Assembly: GCA_028819955.1 (NCBI GenBank)
Contig: JAPPKP010000299.1
Span: 1 to 9,489 of the forward strand
Direction of reading: 5' to 3'
Length of the DNA stretch: 9,489 nt
Source: Rhodospirillaceae bacterium
Lineage (GTDB): Bacteria > Pseudomonadota > Alphaproteobacteria > UBA828
The position numbers and the translations under genes were made by a program. Positions 1 to 5,830 of the stretch are shown here, piece after piece (positions within the stretch are counted from its first letter, which is position 1; each line of letters begins with the position of its first letter). A model generated the notes under the pieces. The model worked only from the letters and a program-made list of their open reading frames with translations. It was not told where the DNA came from and did not search any database.

Positions 1-367
1 GCTTCTCCAGCTTGTCGTAGCCGCCGGCCTCGATCAGGGAGATCTTCTGGCCGAGGCGCTTGCCCTCCTCGATGATCCCGTAGGCCGCGCCGACCCAGTA
101 GGAGTCCACGAGGTGCGGGAAGGACACGCAGATGTGGTGCTTCGTGTCCACCTCATCGGGCATCAGCGGCACGTAGTCGACGATTTCGAGGTTCTGGTTG
201 GCGGGATCGGTCCAGCATGCCGGATCGCCGTCCGTGCATGACGGGTTGTAGATCTCGACTTGCGCCGGCCACCAGACGCCGTCGTCCTCCGCCTGCACGT
301 CGGACGCCGCAAAGCCGGTAAGAGCCATGCCCGCCGCGGCGGCGGCACCTAACGTAAGTTTCCACAT
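1..367 (-). CDS. TorT-like periplasmic substrate-binding protein, N-terminal part (cut by window edge)
   Basis: The first 122 codons are present; the gene runs off the left edge. Residues 1-26 form a Sec signal peptide: a short basic start, an Ala/Leu-rich core and a likely cleavage after VQA-26. The mature part has a WWPAQVEIYNP segment, then ICVSFPHLVDSYWVGAAYG at about 79-97 and LIEAGGYDKL at 111-120. From memory, these match the start of E. coli TorT (LYPSLKDSYWLSLNYG ... VLEAGGYSQL), of the type-1 periplasmic-binding (ribose/LacI) fold. TorT itself works with the TMAO sensor TorS, but many relatives are ABC transporter receptors, which I think likelier beside catabolic genes. C44 and C51 could form a disulfide in the mature protein. 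The start is supported by GGGAGAG (374-380) six bases before ATG. The ligand cannot be inferred. Family is fairly sure; transport role is inference. Confidence 0.82.
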   Translation of the reverse strand, partial: MWKLTLGAAAAAGMALTGFAASDVQAEDDGVWWPAQVEIYNPSCTDGDPACWTDPANQNLEIVDYVPLMPDEVDTKHHICVSFPHLVDSYWVGAAYGIIEEGKRLGQKISLIEAGGYDKLEK

Positions 368-405
368 GGTCGTCTCTCCCATTTGTCGTGGACCCGTATC
401 GGCGA

Positions 406-432
406 GGGCGCCGGTGAACTTCACCGGCGCCC
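406..432. repeat. Perfect 13-bp inverted repeat (possible terminator or leader hairpin)
   Basis: GGGCGCCGGTGAA (406-418) and TTCACCGGCGCCC (420-432) are exact reverse complements around one central base, so RNA from either strand could fold into a very GC-rich hairpin. It lies about 80 bases after the nicX-like stop and 38 bases before the binding-protein start. Neither side carries a T-tract, so it is not a standard intrinsic terminator. It could terminate or protect the 3' end of the upstream operon, act as a leader structure for the binding-protein mRNA, or be a dyad operator. The sequence shows the repeat; its role is inference. Confidence 0.7.
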
Positions 433-459
433 ACACAATCACGTCTCCGTGTGGAGGGC

Positions 460-487
460 ATATTACGGGCCAATGACGAAAGCGCAA
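460..487 (-). promoter_or_regulatory. Weak candidate sigma-70-type promoter for the binding-protein gene
   Basis: On the minus strand, TTGCGC (482-487) and TAATAT (460-465) are separated by 16 bases. The -10 box is good but the -35 box matches only its first three bases. Transcription would begin near 453 and give a leader of roughly 85 bases that contains the 13-bp inverted repeat. Its position in the largest gap of the window, before a secreted-protein gene, fits a new transcription unit. Pattern only; low confidence. Confidence 0.3.
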
Positions 488-512
488 ATGCCCAATGCCC
501 CCTTATGGCAGG

Positions 513-1553
513 TTAGTGGGCGGGAGCCCGCATGTCCTCCGTCACGACCGTGCCGTCCTCCACGATCAGCTCGTCGTCGAGCCAGAGCGAGCAGCCCTGC
601 ATCGGCAGGTCGAGGTGGCAGGGGGTGTCGTTCTCGCCGCCGAACTCGGTATCGGGGCCGAGCGAGAACAGCACGTTGCCGTAGTGCGCGCGGCCGTCCA
701 TGCCGATACCCGGCAGGTCGGGCCGCCAGATGCAGTGGTGGTTGAGCCCCCAGCCGATGTGCGAGACCGCATAGGCGCGCGGGTCGTTATAGCTCTCGAT
801 GAAGCTCCGCAGGTGGTCGGCGCGGGCGCCGCCCGAGATCTCCGTCACCATGCCGTCGCTGATGTCGAAGGCGATGCGCTCTCCGGTAAACTCGCGCAGC
901 GGGAAGACGATGTCGTCCGCCTCCATCACCACCCGCCCGTTCACGCCGTTCTCGGCCGCGAGCGTGGCGAGGAAGCCCCCAGGCCAGTGATCCCAGCGGC
1001 CGGGCTCGGTGGTAAAGCCGTACTCCGTCAGGATGAACTTGTCGCCGAGCGTGTAGGTCACGTCCGTGCCGGCGTCGTTGGTGAAGCGCAGGCTCTGCGC
1101 CGCCTTCAGCCGCTGCTCGCCGGCCTCGACGCGCGTGCGCATCTCGGCGGTCGGGAACAGGCGTTCGAGAATCTCCACGGGCTCGACGATGAGCAGGATG
1201 CGCGAACCCGCCTCCTGCATCGCGATCTGCTCGTGGGAGAAGAGCAGGAGCATGTGGTCCACCACCATGTCGGCGTCCTTGCAGGTCTGCATCGCCTGCG
1301 GGTGCTTGCTCAGGGCGTTCTGCCCGATGTTGGCGATCCTGACCGCCGGGTCCTCCGCACCGTCAGACGGGAGGTGCACGTCCGCCACGTCGGCGCCCAG
1401 ATCGCGCGCCGCAGCGAGCGACGCCTGCCTGTAGTCCCCCAGCTGGTCGCCCTCCGAGAGGACGGCGACCGTCTCCCCCGGCCCCACTTCGCAGAGCTCG
1501 AGGTTCTTCCGGAACAGCTCCGTCAGTCGTGTCTGGTCCTGCTGTGTGCCCAT
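513..1553 (-). CDS. NicX-like ring-cleaving dioxygenase (2,5-dihydroxypyridine 5,6-dioxygenase family, M29-peptidase-like fold)
   Basis: This 346-residue protein resembles Pseudomonas putida NicX (about 350 aa) along its length. NicX is an Fe(II) dioxygenase that opens 2,5-dihydroxypyridine to N-formylmaleamate in nicotinate breakdown. Recognisable blocks are EPGRWDHWPGGF (183-194), SHIGWGL (264-270), RAHYGNVLFSLGP (288-300) and TPCHLDLP (310-317). The NicX iron ligands I recall (His265, His318, Asp320) correspond to H265, H313 and D315; H189, R288 and S297 of the pocket are also kept. One difference stands out: where NicX has LLHSPEQ with catalytic His105, this protein has LLFSHEQ, putting Phe at 105 and His at 107. 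The substrate may therefore be a related ring rather than 2,5-dihydroxypyridine. No signal peptide, so cytoplasmic. It follows the Rieske gene by 11 bases and its ribosome binding site includes that gene's stop. Family confident; exact reaction uncertain. Confidence 0.87.
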   Translation of the reverse strand: MGTQQDQTRLTELFRKNLELCEVGPGETVAVLSEGDQLGDYRQASLAAARDLGADVADVHLPSDGAEDPAVRIANIGQNALSKHPQAMQTCKDADMVVDHMLLLFSHEQIAMQEAGSRILLIVEPVEILERLFPTAEMRTRVEAGEQRLKAAQSLRFTNDAGTDVTYTLGDKFILTEYGFTTEPGRWDHWPGGFLATLAAENGVNGRVVMEADDIVFPLREFTGERIAFDISDGMVTEISGGARADHLRSFIESYNDPRAYAVSHIGWGLNHHCIWRPDLPGIGMDGRAHYGNVLFSLGPDTEFGGENDTPCHLDLPMQGCSLWLDDELIVEDGTVVTEDMRAPAH

Positions 1554-1561
1554 GAGTCCGG

Positions 1562-1567
1562 CTCCTA
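1562..1567 (-). promoter_or_regulatory. Shine-Dalgarno overlapping the upstream stop codon (translational coupling)
   Basis: The minus strand reads TAGGAG here, with eight bases before the ATG of the nicX-like gene. The TAG is the stop codon of the Rieske oxygenase gene. Ribosomes ending on the oxygenase would be placed on the next start, so the two products are probably made in coupled amounts. The overlap is directly visible; coupling is inference. Confidence 0.7.
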
Positions 1568-2833
1568 TTCCGCCGCGCTCACCAGCGCGGTGTAGCCGCC
1601 GTCGCGCGGCTCCCTGTTGCGCGAGGCGCTCTCGCGCAGGGCGTCCTCACCGTCCCGGTGGCGCCTCGCGCGGGCCTCGTCGTCATCGCTCAACAGCTTG
1701 TCGAGATAGTAGTTGAGCAGGTGGTGGATGGCGCGCTCCAGCTTGACCGTCGGCCCCGGACGAAAGGCGCGCGAGCCGACCCCGTTCTGGAGCGATTCCA
1801 GCATCGCCCGGTCCTCGTTCGCGACCAACCGGATGAAGTCGGCGTAGATCCGGTTCTTCTCTTCGAAGGCCGGCTCGTCGAAGTAGGCGCCGGGCAGCTG
1901 CGTGTAGATGAAGATCCGGGTGGTGGCGTGGTCGATCGGCAGCGCCACCCAGGGCTGGATCAGGTCGTGCCGCCCGAAAATGTTCATGGTGGGCCGGATC
2001 CAGGTGGTGCAGGCGAACTTGTCCGTCACCTTGCCCTTGAGCCACGGCATGGTGTCGAAGAGCGTGACCCCCTTCGGCGCCATGGTGAAGCTCTCGTAGG
2101 CCGCGTTGTAGCCGTTCTTCTTCAGGTTGAAGCGGAAGTCGTTGACCGGGAAGTGCCCGCCGAAGGATTCCTTGTGGATAACCCCCACGTGGTACATGTC
2201 CATCAGGTTCTCGGGGATGAATTTCCAGTTGCACGGCACGTCGAACACGTACGTGTCCGACGTCCGCGTGTTCTCCGGTTGCAGGAACGTGGCGAACTCC
2301 CTGATCCCGTCTTCGTCCAGGTAGTCGGCGAGGCTCGGGCAGTCCGGGTCGAAGTTGACGAAGATGTAGCCGCCCCAGGTGTCGAGATTGACCCTGGGCA
2401 GCGCGCAGGTGGAGAAGTCGAAGCCCTCGACCTCCTTGGTGTGCGGCGCGCCCAGTAGCTTGCCCTCCAGGTCGTAGACCCAGGAGTGATAGGGGCAGCG
2501 GAAGCTCTTGAGGTTGCCTTCGCCGGTCGCGACCTCGACGCCCCGGTGCTGGCAGACGTTGCTGAAGGCGTTGAGGGCGCCGCTCGCGTCGCGGCAGACC
2601 AGCAGGGGCTCGCCGGCGATCCGCATGGCCCGGTAGTCGCCCTCGTTCTCGAACTCCTCCACGCGGCCGATGCAGAGCCACTCCTTCATGAAGATGGTAT
2701 CGACCTCGTAGGCGAAGATCTCGGGCGACGTGTAGAGGAAGCCCGGCAGATGCCGCGCCTGCCCAAGGGCCCGGCGCGTCTTCCTGATCTCTTCGAGAAT
2801 GCTCTCGTCGAGCGCGATGCTCCGCTGCTGCAT
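1565..2833 (-). CDS. Rieske non-heme iron oxygenase, alpha (catalytic) subunit
   Basis: A 422-residue ring-hydroxylating-oxygenase alpha subunit. The N-terminal Rieske domain binds a [2Fe-2S] cluster through C94, H96, C113 and H116 (CQH...CPYH). The C-terminal catalytic domain has ENLMDMYHVGVIH (208-220), giving mononuclear iron ligands H215 and H220; D341, in NEDRAMLE, is the expected third ligand. D212, three residues before H215, is the usual bridging Asp between the two metal sites. Family members dihydroxylate aromatic rings or mono-oxygenate and N/O-demethylate amines and ethers; the sequence does not settle which. Residues about 383-415 are a strongly charged, probably disordered tail. 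No beta subunit, ferredoxin or reductase gene is in the window, so electrons must come from proteins encoded elsewhere. The ATG has an AGGGGGG stretch ten bases upstream, partly inside a small hairpin. Product expected to work with the adjacent NicX-like ring-opening enzyme. Confidence 0.93.
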   Translation of the reverse strand: MQQRSIALDESILEEIRKTRRALGQARHLPGFLYTSPEIFAYEVDTIFMKEWLCIGRVEEFENEGDYRAMRIAGEPLLVCRDASGALNAFSNVCQHRGVEVATGEGNLKSFRCPYHSWVYDLEGKLLGAPHTKEVEGFDFSTCALPRVNLDTWGGYIFVNFDPDCPSLADYLDEDGIREFATFLQPENTRTSDTYVFDVPCNWKFIPENLMDMYHVGVIHKESFGGHFPVNDFRFNLKKNGYNAAYESFTMAPKGVTLFDTMPWLKGKVTDKFACTTWIRPTMNIFGRHDLIQPWVALPIDHATTRIFIYTQLPGAYFDEPAFEEKNRIYADFIRLVANEDRAMLESLQNGVGSRAFRPGPTVKLERAIHHLLNYYLDKLLSDDDEARARRHRDGEDALRESASRNREPRDGGYTALVSAAE

Positions 2834-2847
2834 CCCTCAACGTCCCC

Positions 2848-2865
2848 CCTGCTTGCCGAAGCAGG
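2848..2865 (-). other. Small hairpin overlapping the Rieske gene's ribosome binding site
   Basis: On the minus strand CCTGCTT-CGGC-AAGCAGG is a seven-pair stem with a four-base loop, in the 77-base gap before the Rieske oxygenase gene. Its 3' arm shares bases with the purine run (2844-2850) that serves as Shine-Dalgarno, so folding could lower translation. A TATACT -10-like hexamer lies just upstream (2867-2872) but no convincing -35 accompanies it. The structure is visible; any regulatory effect is inferred. Confidence 0.4.
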
Positions 2866-2910
2866 CAGTATAGCGGCCCGCCCGCGACGAGTCCGCAGGC
2901 TGCGATGCGC

Positions 2911-4242
2911 CTAGATCGGGCAGCGGGTCAGCAGGCGCCCCGCATCGTCGAAGCGGAGCGGCTCGGCCTCGCCCAGCACCTCACCCGCGCCGTTGAGCTC
3001 GGCGGCAAGCGGCGGTGAGACCAGAATCGTCTCGAGATGCAGGGTCGAACGGATCAGGCAGAGCCGCGCGTCCGCGCCGTCGAGATGCCATGAGGTGCCG
3101 ACCGCGGCCTGCAGGGCCGCCTTGTCGGTGGCGAGCACGGCGGGGATCCGCACCCGTTCGGTGAAGGTCGCCGTGCAGGCGTTCATGTACATGGCGTAGA
3201 GGTCGAGGCTGTCGGCGACCGCCTTGGTCGTGTAGTCGGCGTTGCCGACGCCGAGTCCGTTGCCGTGGGTCTCCGGCGTCAATCCCAGCACCACCAGCTT
3301 GCTGATCACCGGCGCCGGTGGGTTGGGGCGCCCGCGGATGTCGAAGCGCGCGGTGACCGCCGGGTCCATGCCGGTGCCGGAGATGTTCTTGCCGAGCGTC
3401 TCCACCGCGAGCACGTCGATCTGCTCGAAGGGCAACCTGGGGATGCATCCCTTGGCGGTCTTCAGCAGGCGGGCGTCTGTCTCGTAGAAGTCCTCGGGCT
3501 CGGCCCCTTCGATCACCGCCGCCTCGCGCTCGGCATTCTCGACGATGGCGATGCCGTAGGCGACCGGGGCCTCGCGAATGGCGATGGCCGCCCATTCGGG
3601 CAGCACCTCCATGTAGCCACGCACGCCAAGGCGGTGCACGAAGCGCGCGCCTTCCGCCTTGCCGAGGCCGATGGCGACCATCTTGGTGAGCCCGCTCTCG
3701 ACCTCCCGGTCGAAGGAGGTGTGGGACTTGACCCGGCCCACCACCAGCACCGCGTCGGCCTCGAAGGCGTGGCGGTCGAAATGGACCGGTATGCCCGCGC
3801 TGGTCTCTCCCAGCCGTACCACCTCCATGCTGGCCTCGATGGGGCAGCCCATGGCCTCTTCGGTGAAGCCGAGCTCGGCCAGCAGCGCCACCTGGCCCGA
3901 CGCGACCGCGCCGGCGTGGCTGCCCATCGCGGGCACGATGAAGGGGTCGAGCCCGCGCTCCTTGAGCCAGGCGACCGCCGCCTTGACCACGGCGGGCTTG
4001 CTCTTGATGCCCCGGCTGCCGCAGGTGATCGCGACGCGGGCGCCGGCCGCGAGCGCATTGAGCCGGCGCGAGGCATCGAGCGCGGCGCGCGTGGCGGCGG
4101 CGACATCGGGGAGCGCCGGCACGTCGGGATGGCGCAGCGACACCGGCATCACCGGCGGCAGCGCCTCGTTCTCGAACTGCGGCAGCGCGATGGCGGGGAA
4201 GGTCGGGCTCGGCGTGTTCAGGCTCATGGCGTCACGATACAC
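2911..4242 (-). CDS. LarA-like protein (nickel-pincer lactate racemase superfamily, DUF2088 type)
   Basis: A protein of 443 residues, close in size to LarA (about 425). LarA interconverts D- and L-lactate by hydride transfer to a nickel-pincer nucleotide made from nicotinate adenine dinucleotide; relatives act on other 2-hydroxy acids. Candidate equivalents of the LarA residues I recall are H109 in AMGSHAG (LarA H108), H174 in VKSHTSF (H174), K187 in SGLTKM (K184, which carries the cofactor) and H203 in ARFVH (H200, a nickel ligand); the Lys-to-His spacing of 16 is identical. The substrate is unknown, and larB, larC and larE for cofactor synthesis are not in the window. The gene starts 12 bases after the dehydrogenase stop, if GTG at 4242 is used, which has GGA eight bases upstream. 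ATG at 4227 (MSLNTPSP) is an equally serious alternative, without a clear Shine-Dalgarno. Superfamily fairly sure; nickel dependence is inference. Confidence 0.78.
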   Translation of the reverse strand: MYRDAMSLNTPSPTFPAIALPQFENEALPPVMPVSLRHPDVPALPDVAAATRAALDASRRLNALAAGARVAITCGSRGIKSKPAVVKAAVAWLKERGLDPFIVPAMGSHAGAVASGQVALLAELGFTEEAMGCPIEASMEVVRLGETSAGIPVHFDRHAFEADAVLVVGRVKSHTSFDREVESGLTKMVAIGLGKAEGARFVHRLGVRGYMEVLPEWAAIAIREAPVAYGIAIVENAEREAAVIEGAEPEDFYETDARLLKTAKGCIPRLPFEQIDVLAVETLGKNISGTGMDPAVTARFDIRGRPNPPAPVISKLVVLGLTPETHGNGLGVGNADYTTKAVADSLDLYAMYMNACTATFTERVRIPAVLATDKAALQAAVGTSWHLDGADARLCLIRSTLHLETILVSPPLAAELNGAGEVLGEAEPLRFDDAGRLLTRCPI

Positions 4243-4254
4243 CAGATTCGTCCG

Positions 4255-5316
4255 CTAGAAGCGGACGATGGAGCGCCCGAAGATGCGGCCCGCCCTGAGG
4301 TCGTCGAGGGCTTCGTTCATCTGATCGAGGCTGTAGCTTTGCGTCACCAGCTTATCCATGGGGAACTTCCCCTCGCCGGAGAGGCGCAGGTACATGGGAA
4401 AGTCCTCGTCCGGTATGGACGAGCCGTGGCTGCCCCGGTACTGGCGCTGGTGAAAGACGAAGTGCTCCCCGTTGAGCTTGAACTCGGTCTGCGGCCAGCC
4501 GATCATCACCGCCATGCCGCCCAAGTTGTCGGCGCCCGGGCCGCCGCCGCGCACCATCTCGAGAATCTGCTCATGCGTGGGGACCGTCCCCACCGCATCG
4601 AAGGCGTAGTCGGCGCCCTTGCCGGTGATCTCCCAGACCGCTGCGATCGGATCGACCTCGCTGGCGTTGACCGTGTGGGTTGCCCCCCACTGCTTGGCGA
4701 ACTCGAGCTTTTCGTCGTCCAGGTCCACGGCGATGACGGGGTAGGCCTGCAGCAGCGAAGCCATCTTGAGTGCGCACAGGCCGATCCCGCCGGCGCCCAC
4801 CACGACCACGGATTCCTCGGTCCGCACCTTGGCGGTGTGCAGCACCGCCCCGCCGCCGGTAAGCACGGCGCAGCCGATGATGCTGCTCTCCGGGCTGGCG
4901 AGTTCGGGCTCAACCTTGACCGCGAGCTGGTCGCTGGCCAGGCAATGCTCGGTGAACGTGCCGATCGGGCCGCCGATCTGCTCGTTCTGATACGTTGTCC
5001 CGATCGGCGCGAGACCTTCGATGAACCCCCGGCCCGGGAAGCCCCCGCGGGGCACCCAGGTCGTGATCGCCCAGTCGCCCTCCTTCAGGTGGGTCACGTC
5101 CTTGCCCACGTGGGTGACCACGCCGACGCCCTCGTGGCCGAGCACGCAGGGACAATCCTCCCCGGGAATCAGGTTCAGCTCGTGAATCTGCGAGGCGCAG
5201 ATGCCGCTCGCCGTCTGCTTGACGATGACCTGATTGGGGCCGGGCTCCGGCACGTCGATCTCGTCGATTGTCAGCGGCTCGCCGGGGGCGGTCATGATGG
5301 CGGATCGTGATTTCAT
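4255..5316 (-). CDS. Zinc-type alcohol dehydrogenase of the medium-chain family, lacking the structural-zinc cysteines
   Basis: A 353-residue medium-chain dehydrogenase/reductase that should oxidise an alcohol or reduce an aldehyde with NAD(H). Catalytic zinc residues are C40 (SGICASQIH), H61-E62 (GHEGVG) and C149 (IIGCAV). The Rossmann fold shows GAGGIG (174-179) and D198 at the end of the second strand, favouring NAD over NADP. The lobe that normally holds four structural-zinc cysteines is replaced by a cysteine-free stretch (about 83-123, rich in Gly and Pro). The overall pattern resembles class III/NDMA-type dehydrogenases, but the substrate is unknown. The frame is open to 5487, but that would overlap the SnoaL-like gene by about 100 bases with atypical Arg-rich sequence. 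ATG 5316, seven bases after GGAGAG (5324-5329), is clearly the real start. Sits 12 to 67 bases from its neighbours, in the same operon. Confidence 0.9.
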   Translation of the reverse strand: MKSRSAIMTAPGEPLTIDEIDVPEPGPNQVIVKQTASGICASQIHELNLIPGEDCPCVLGHEGVGVVTHVGKDVTHLKEGDWAITTWVPRGGFPGRGFIEGLAPIGTTYQNEQIGGPIGTFTEHCLASDQLAVKVEPELASPESSIIGCAVLTGGGAVLHTAKVRTEESVVVVGAGGIGLCALKMASLLQAYPVIAVDLDDEKLEFAKQWGATHTVNASEVDPIAAVWEITGKGADYAFDAVGTVPTHEQILEMVRGGGPGADNLGGMAVMIGWPQTEFKLNGEHFVFHQRQYRGSHGSSIPDEDFPMYLRLSGEGKFPMDKLVTQSYSLDQMNEALDDLRAGRIFGRSIVRF

Positions 5317-5323
5317 CGCAGAA

Positions 5324-5329
5324 CTCTCC
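5324..5329 (-). promoter_or_regulatory. Shine-Dalgarno that sets the dehydrogenase start at 5316
   Basis: GGAGAG on the minus strand lies seven bases before ATG 5316. It decides between this start and the 57-codon-longer open frame, whose extra part runs back into the preceding gene and has no resemblance to the family. Confidence 0.75.
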
Positions 5330-5383
5330 GTGTCTCGGTTTGGCAGGCAGGGATGGCAGGCGGCATCGTCCGACGCAATCCCG

Positions 5384-5809
5384 TCAATGCAATGGCCCGG
5401 ACGGGCGCTCGCTCGTAGGCGGCGCGGGTTGCGATTGGCCGGCAGGCCCGGCCTGGTGGTGGACCATGCGCCAGCCGTCCTGCTCACGGGCGAAGACGTT
5501 GGTCGCGATCAGCCGGCCCTGCTCCAGCACCTCGCGGCAGATCACGAAGGCGCTCGGGCCGAGCACGAAGGCCCGCGGCGCCTCGCAGCGGATCTGCGGC
5601 GCGCCTGCACCGCCCAGGATCGCGGCCCAGCTCTCCATCACCATGTCGCGACCGACCAGTGCGTCCCAGCCCGGATGGATGCAGGCGACCGGCGTCTCCC
5701 GCGCCCAGAGCGCATCCATGGCCGTGAGGTCGCGGGCACCGAAGGCCCGGTAGAACTCCTGATTGGCGGCGAGCACCGCGTCTTCCTCCGACATCGCCTG
5801 CTCCGGCAT
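5384..5809 (-). CDS. SnoaL/NTF2-fold small protein (DUF4440-like)
   Basis: A 141-residue protein of the cone-shaped NTF2/SnoaL fold. Typical signs are the helix ANQEFYRAFGARDLTAMDALW (about 15-35), the segment CIHPGWDALVGRDMVMESWAAI (43-64) and the strand pair near ATNVFAREQDGWRMVHHQAG (about 101-120). The last 20 residues are Pro/Ser-rich and probably unstructured. The fold serves many roles (hydratases, isomerases, dehydratases, ligand binding), so a reaction cannot be assigned; stand-alone copies in catabolic operons are often small accessory enzymes. No signal peptide. The start is firm: AAGGAG (5815-5820) lies five bases before ATG. It follows the ThDP-enzyme stop by 21 bases and precedes the dehydrogenase by 67 bases. 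Fold fairly sure; function unknown. Confidence 0.82.
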   Translation of the reverse strand: MPEQAMSEEDAVLAANQEFYRAFGARDLTAMDALWARETPVACIHPGWDALVGRDMVMESWAAILGGAGAPQIRCEAPRAFVLGPSAFVICREVLEQGRLIATNVFAREQDGWRMVHHQAGPAGQSQPAPPTSERPSGPLH

Positions 5810-5830
5810 GGCCGCTCCTTTTCGCGCCGT

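Noticed and set aside
495..1595. A 366-codon plus-strand open frame opposite the nicX-like gene
   Set aside because: Low-complexity Val/Arg/Ala-rich product with no recognisable motif; the opposite strand encodes a protein with conserved metal ligands.
3265..5310. A 681-codon open frame on the plus strand
   Set aside because: It lies antisense across the LarA-like and dehydrogenase genes, has Arg/His/Ala/Gly-rich sequence with no family resemblance, and is a typical mirror frame of GC-rich codons.
5340..5365. Repeated GGCAGG units in the gap between the SnoaL-like and dehydrogenase genes
   Set aside because: Three short, irregular copies in GC-rich DNA; too little to call a repeat or an operator.
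5317..5487. N-terminal extension of the second dehydrogenase to position 5487
   Set aside because: It would overlap the SnoaL-like gene, is Arg/Pro-rich and unlike the family, while ATG 5316 has a good ribosome binding site.
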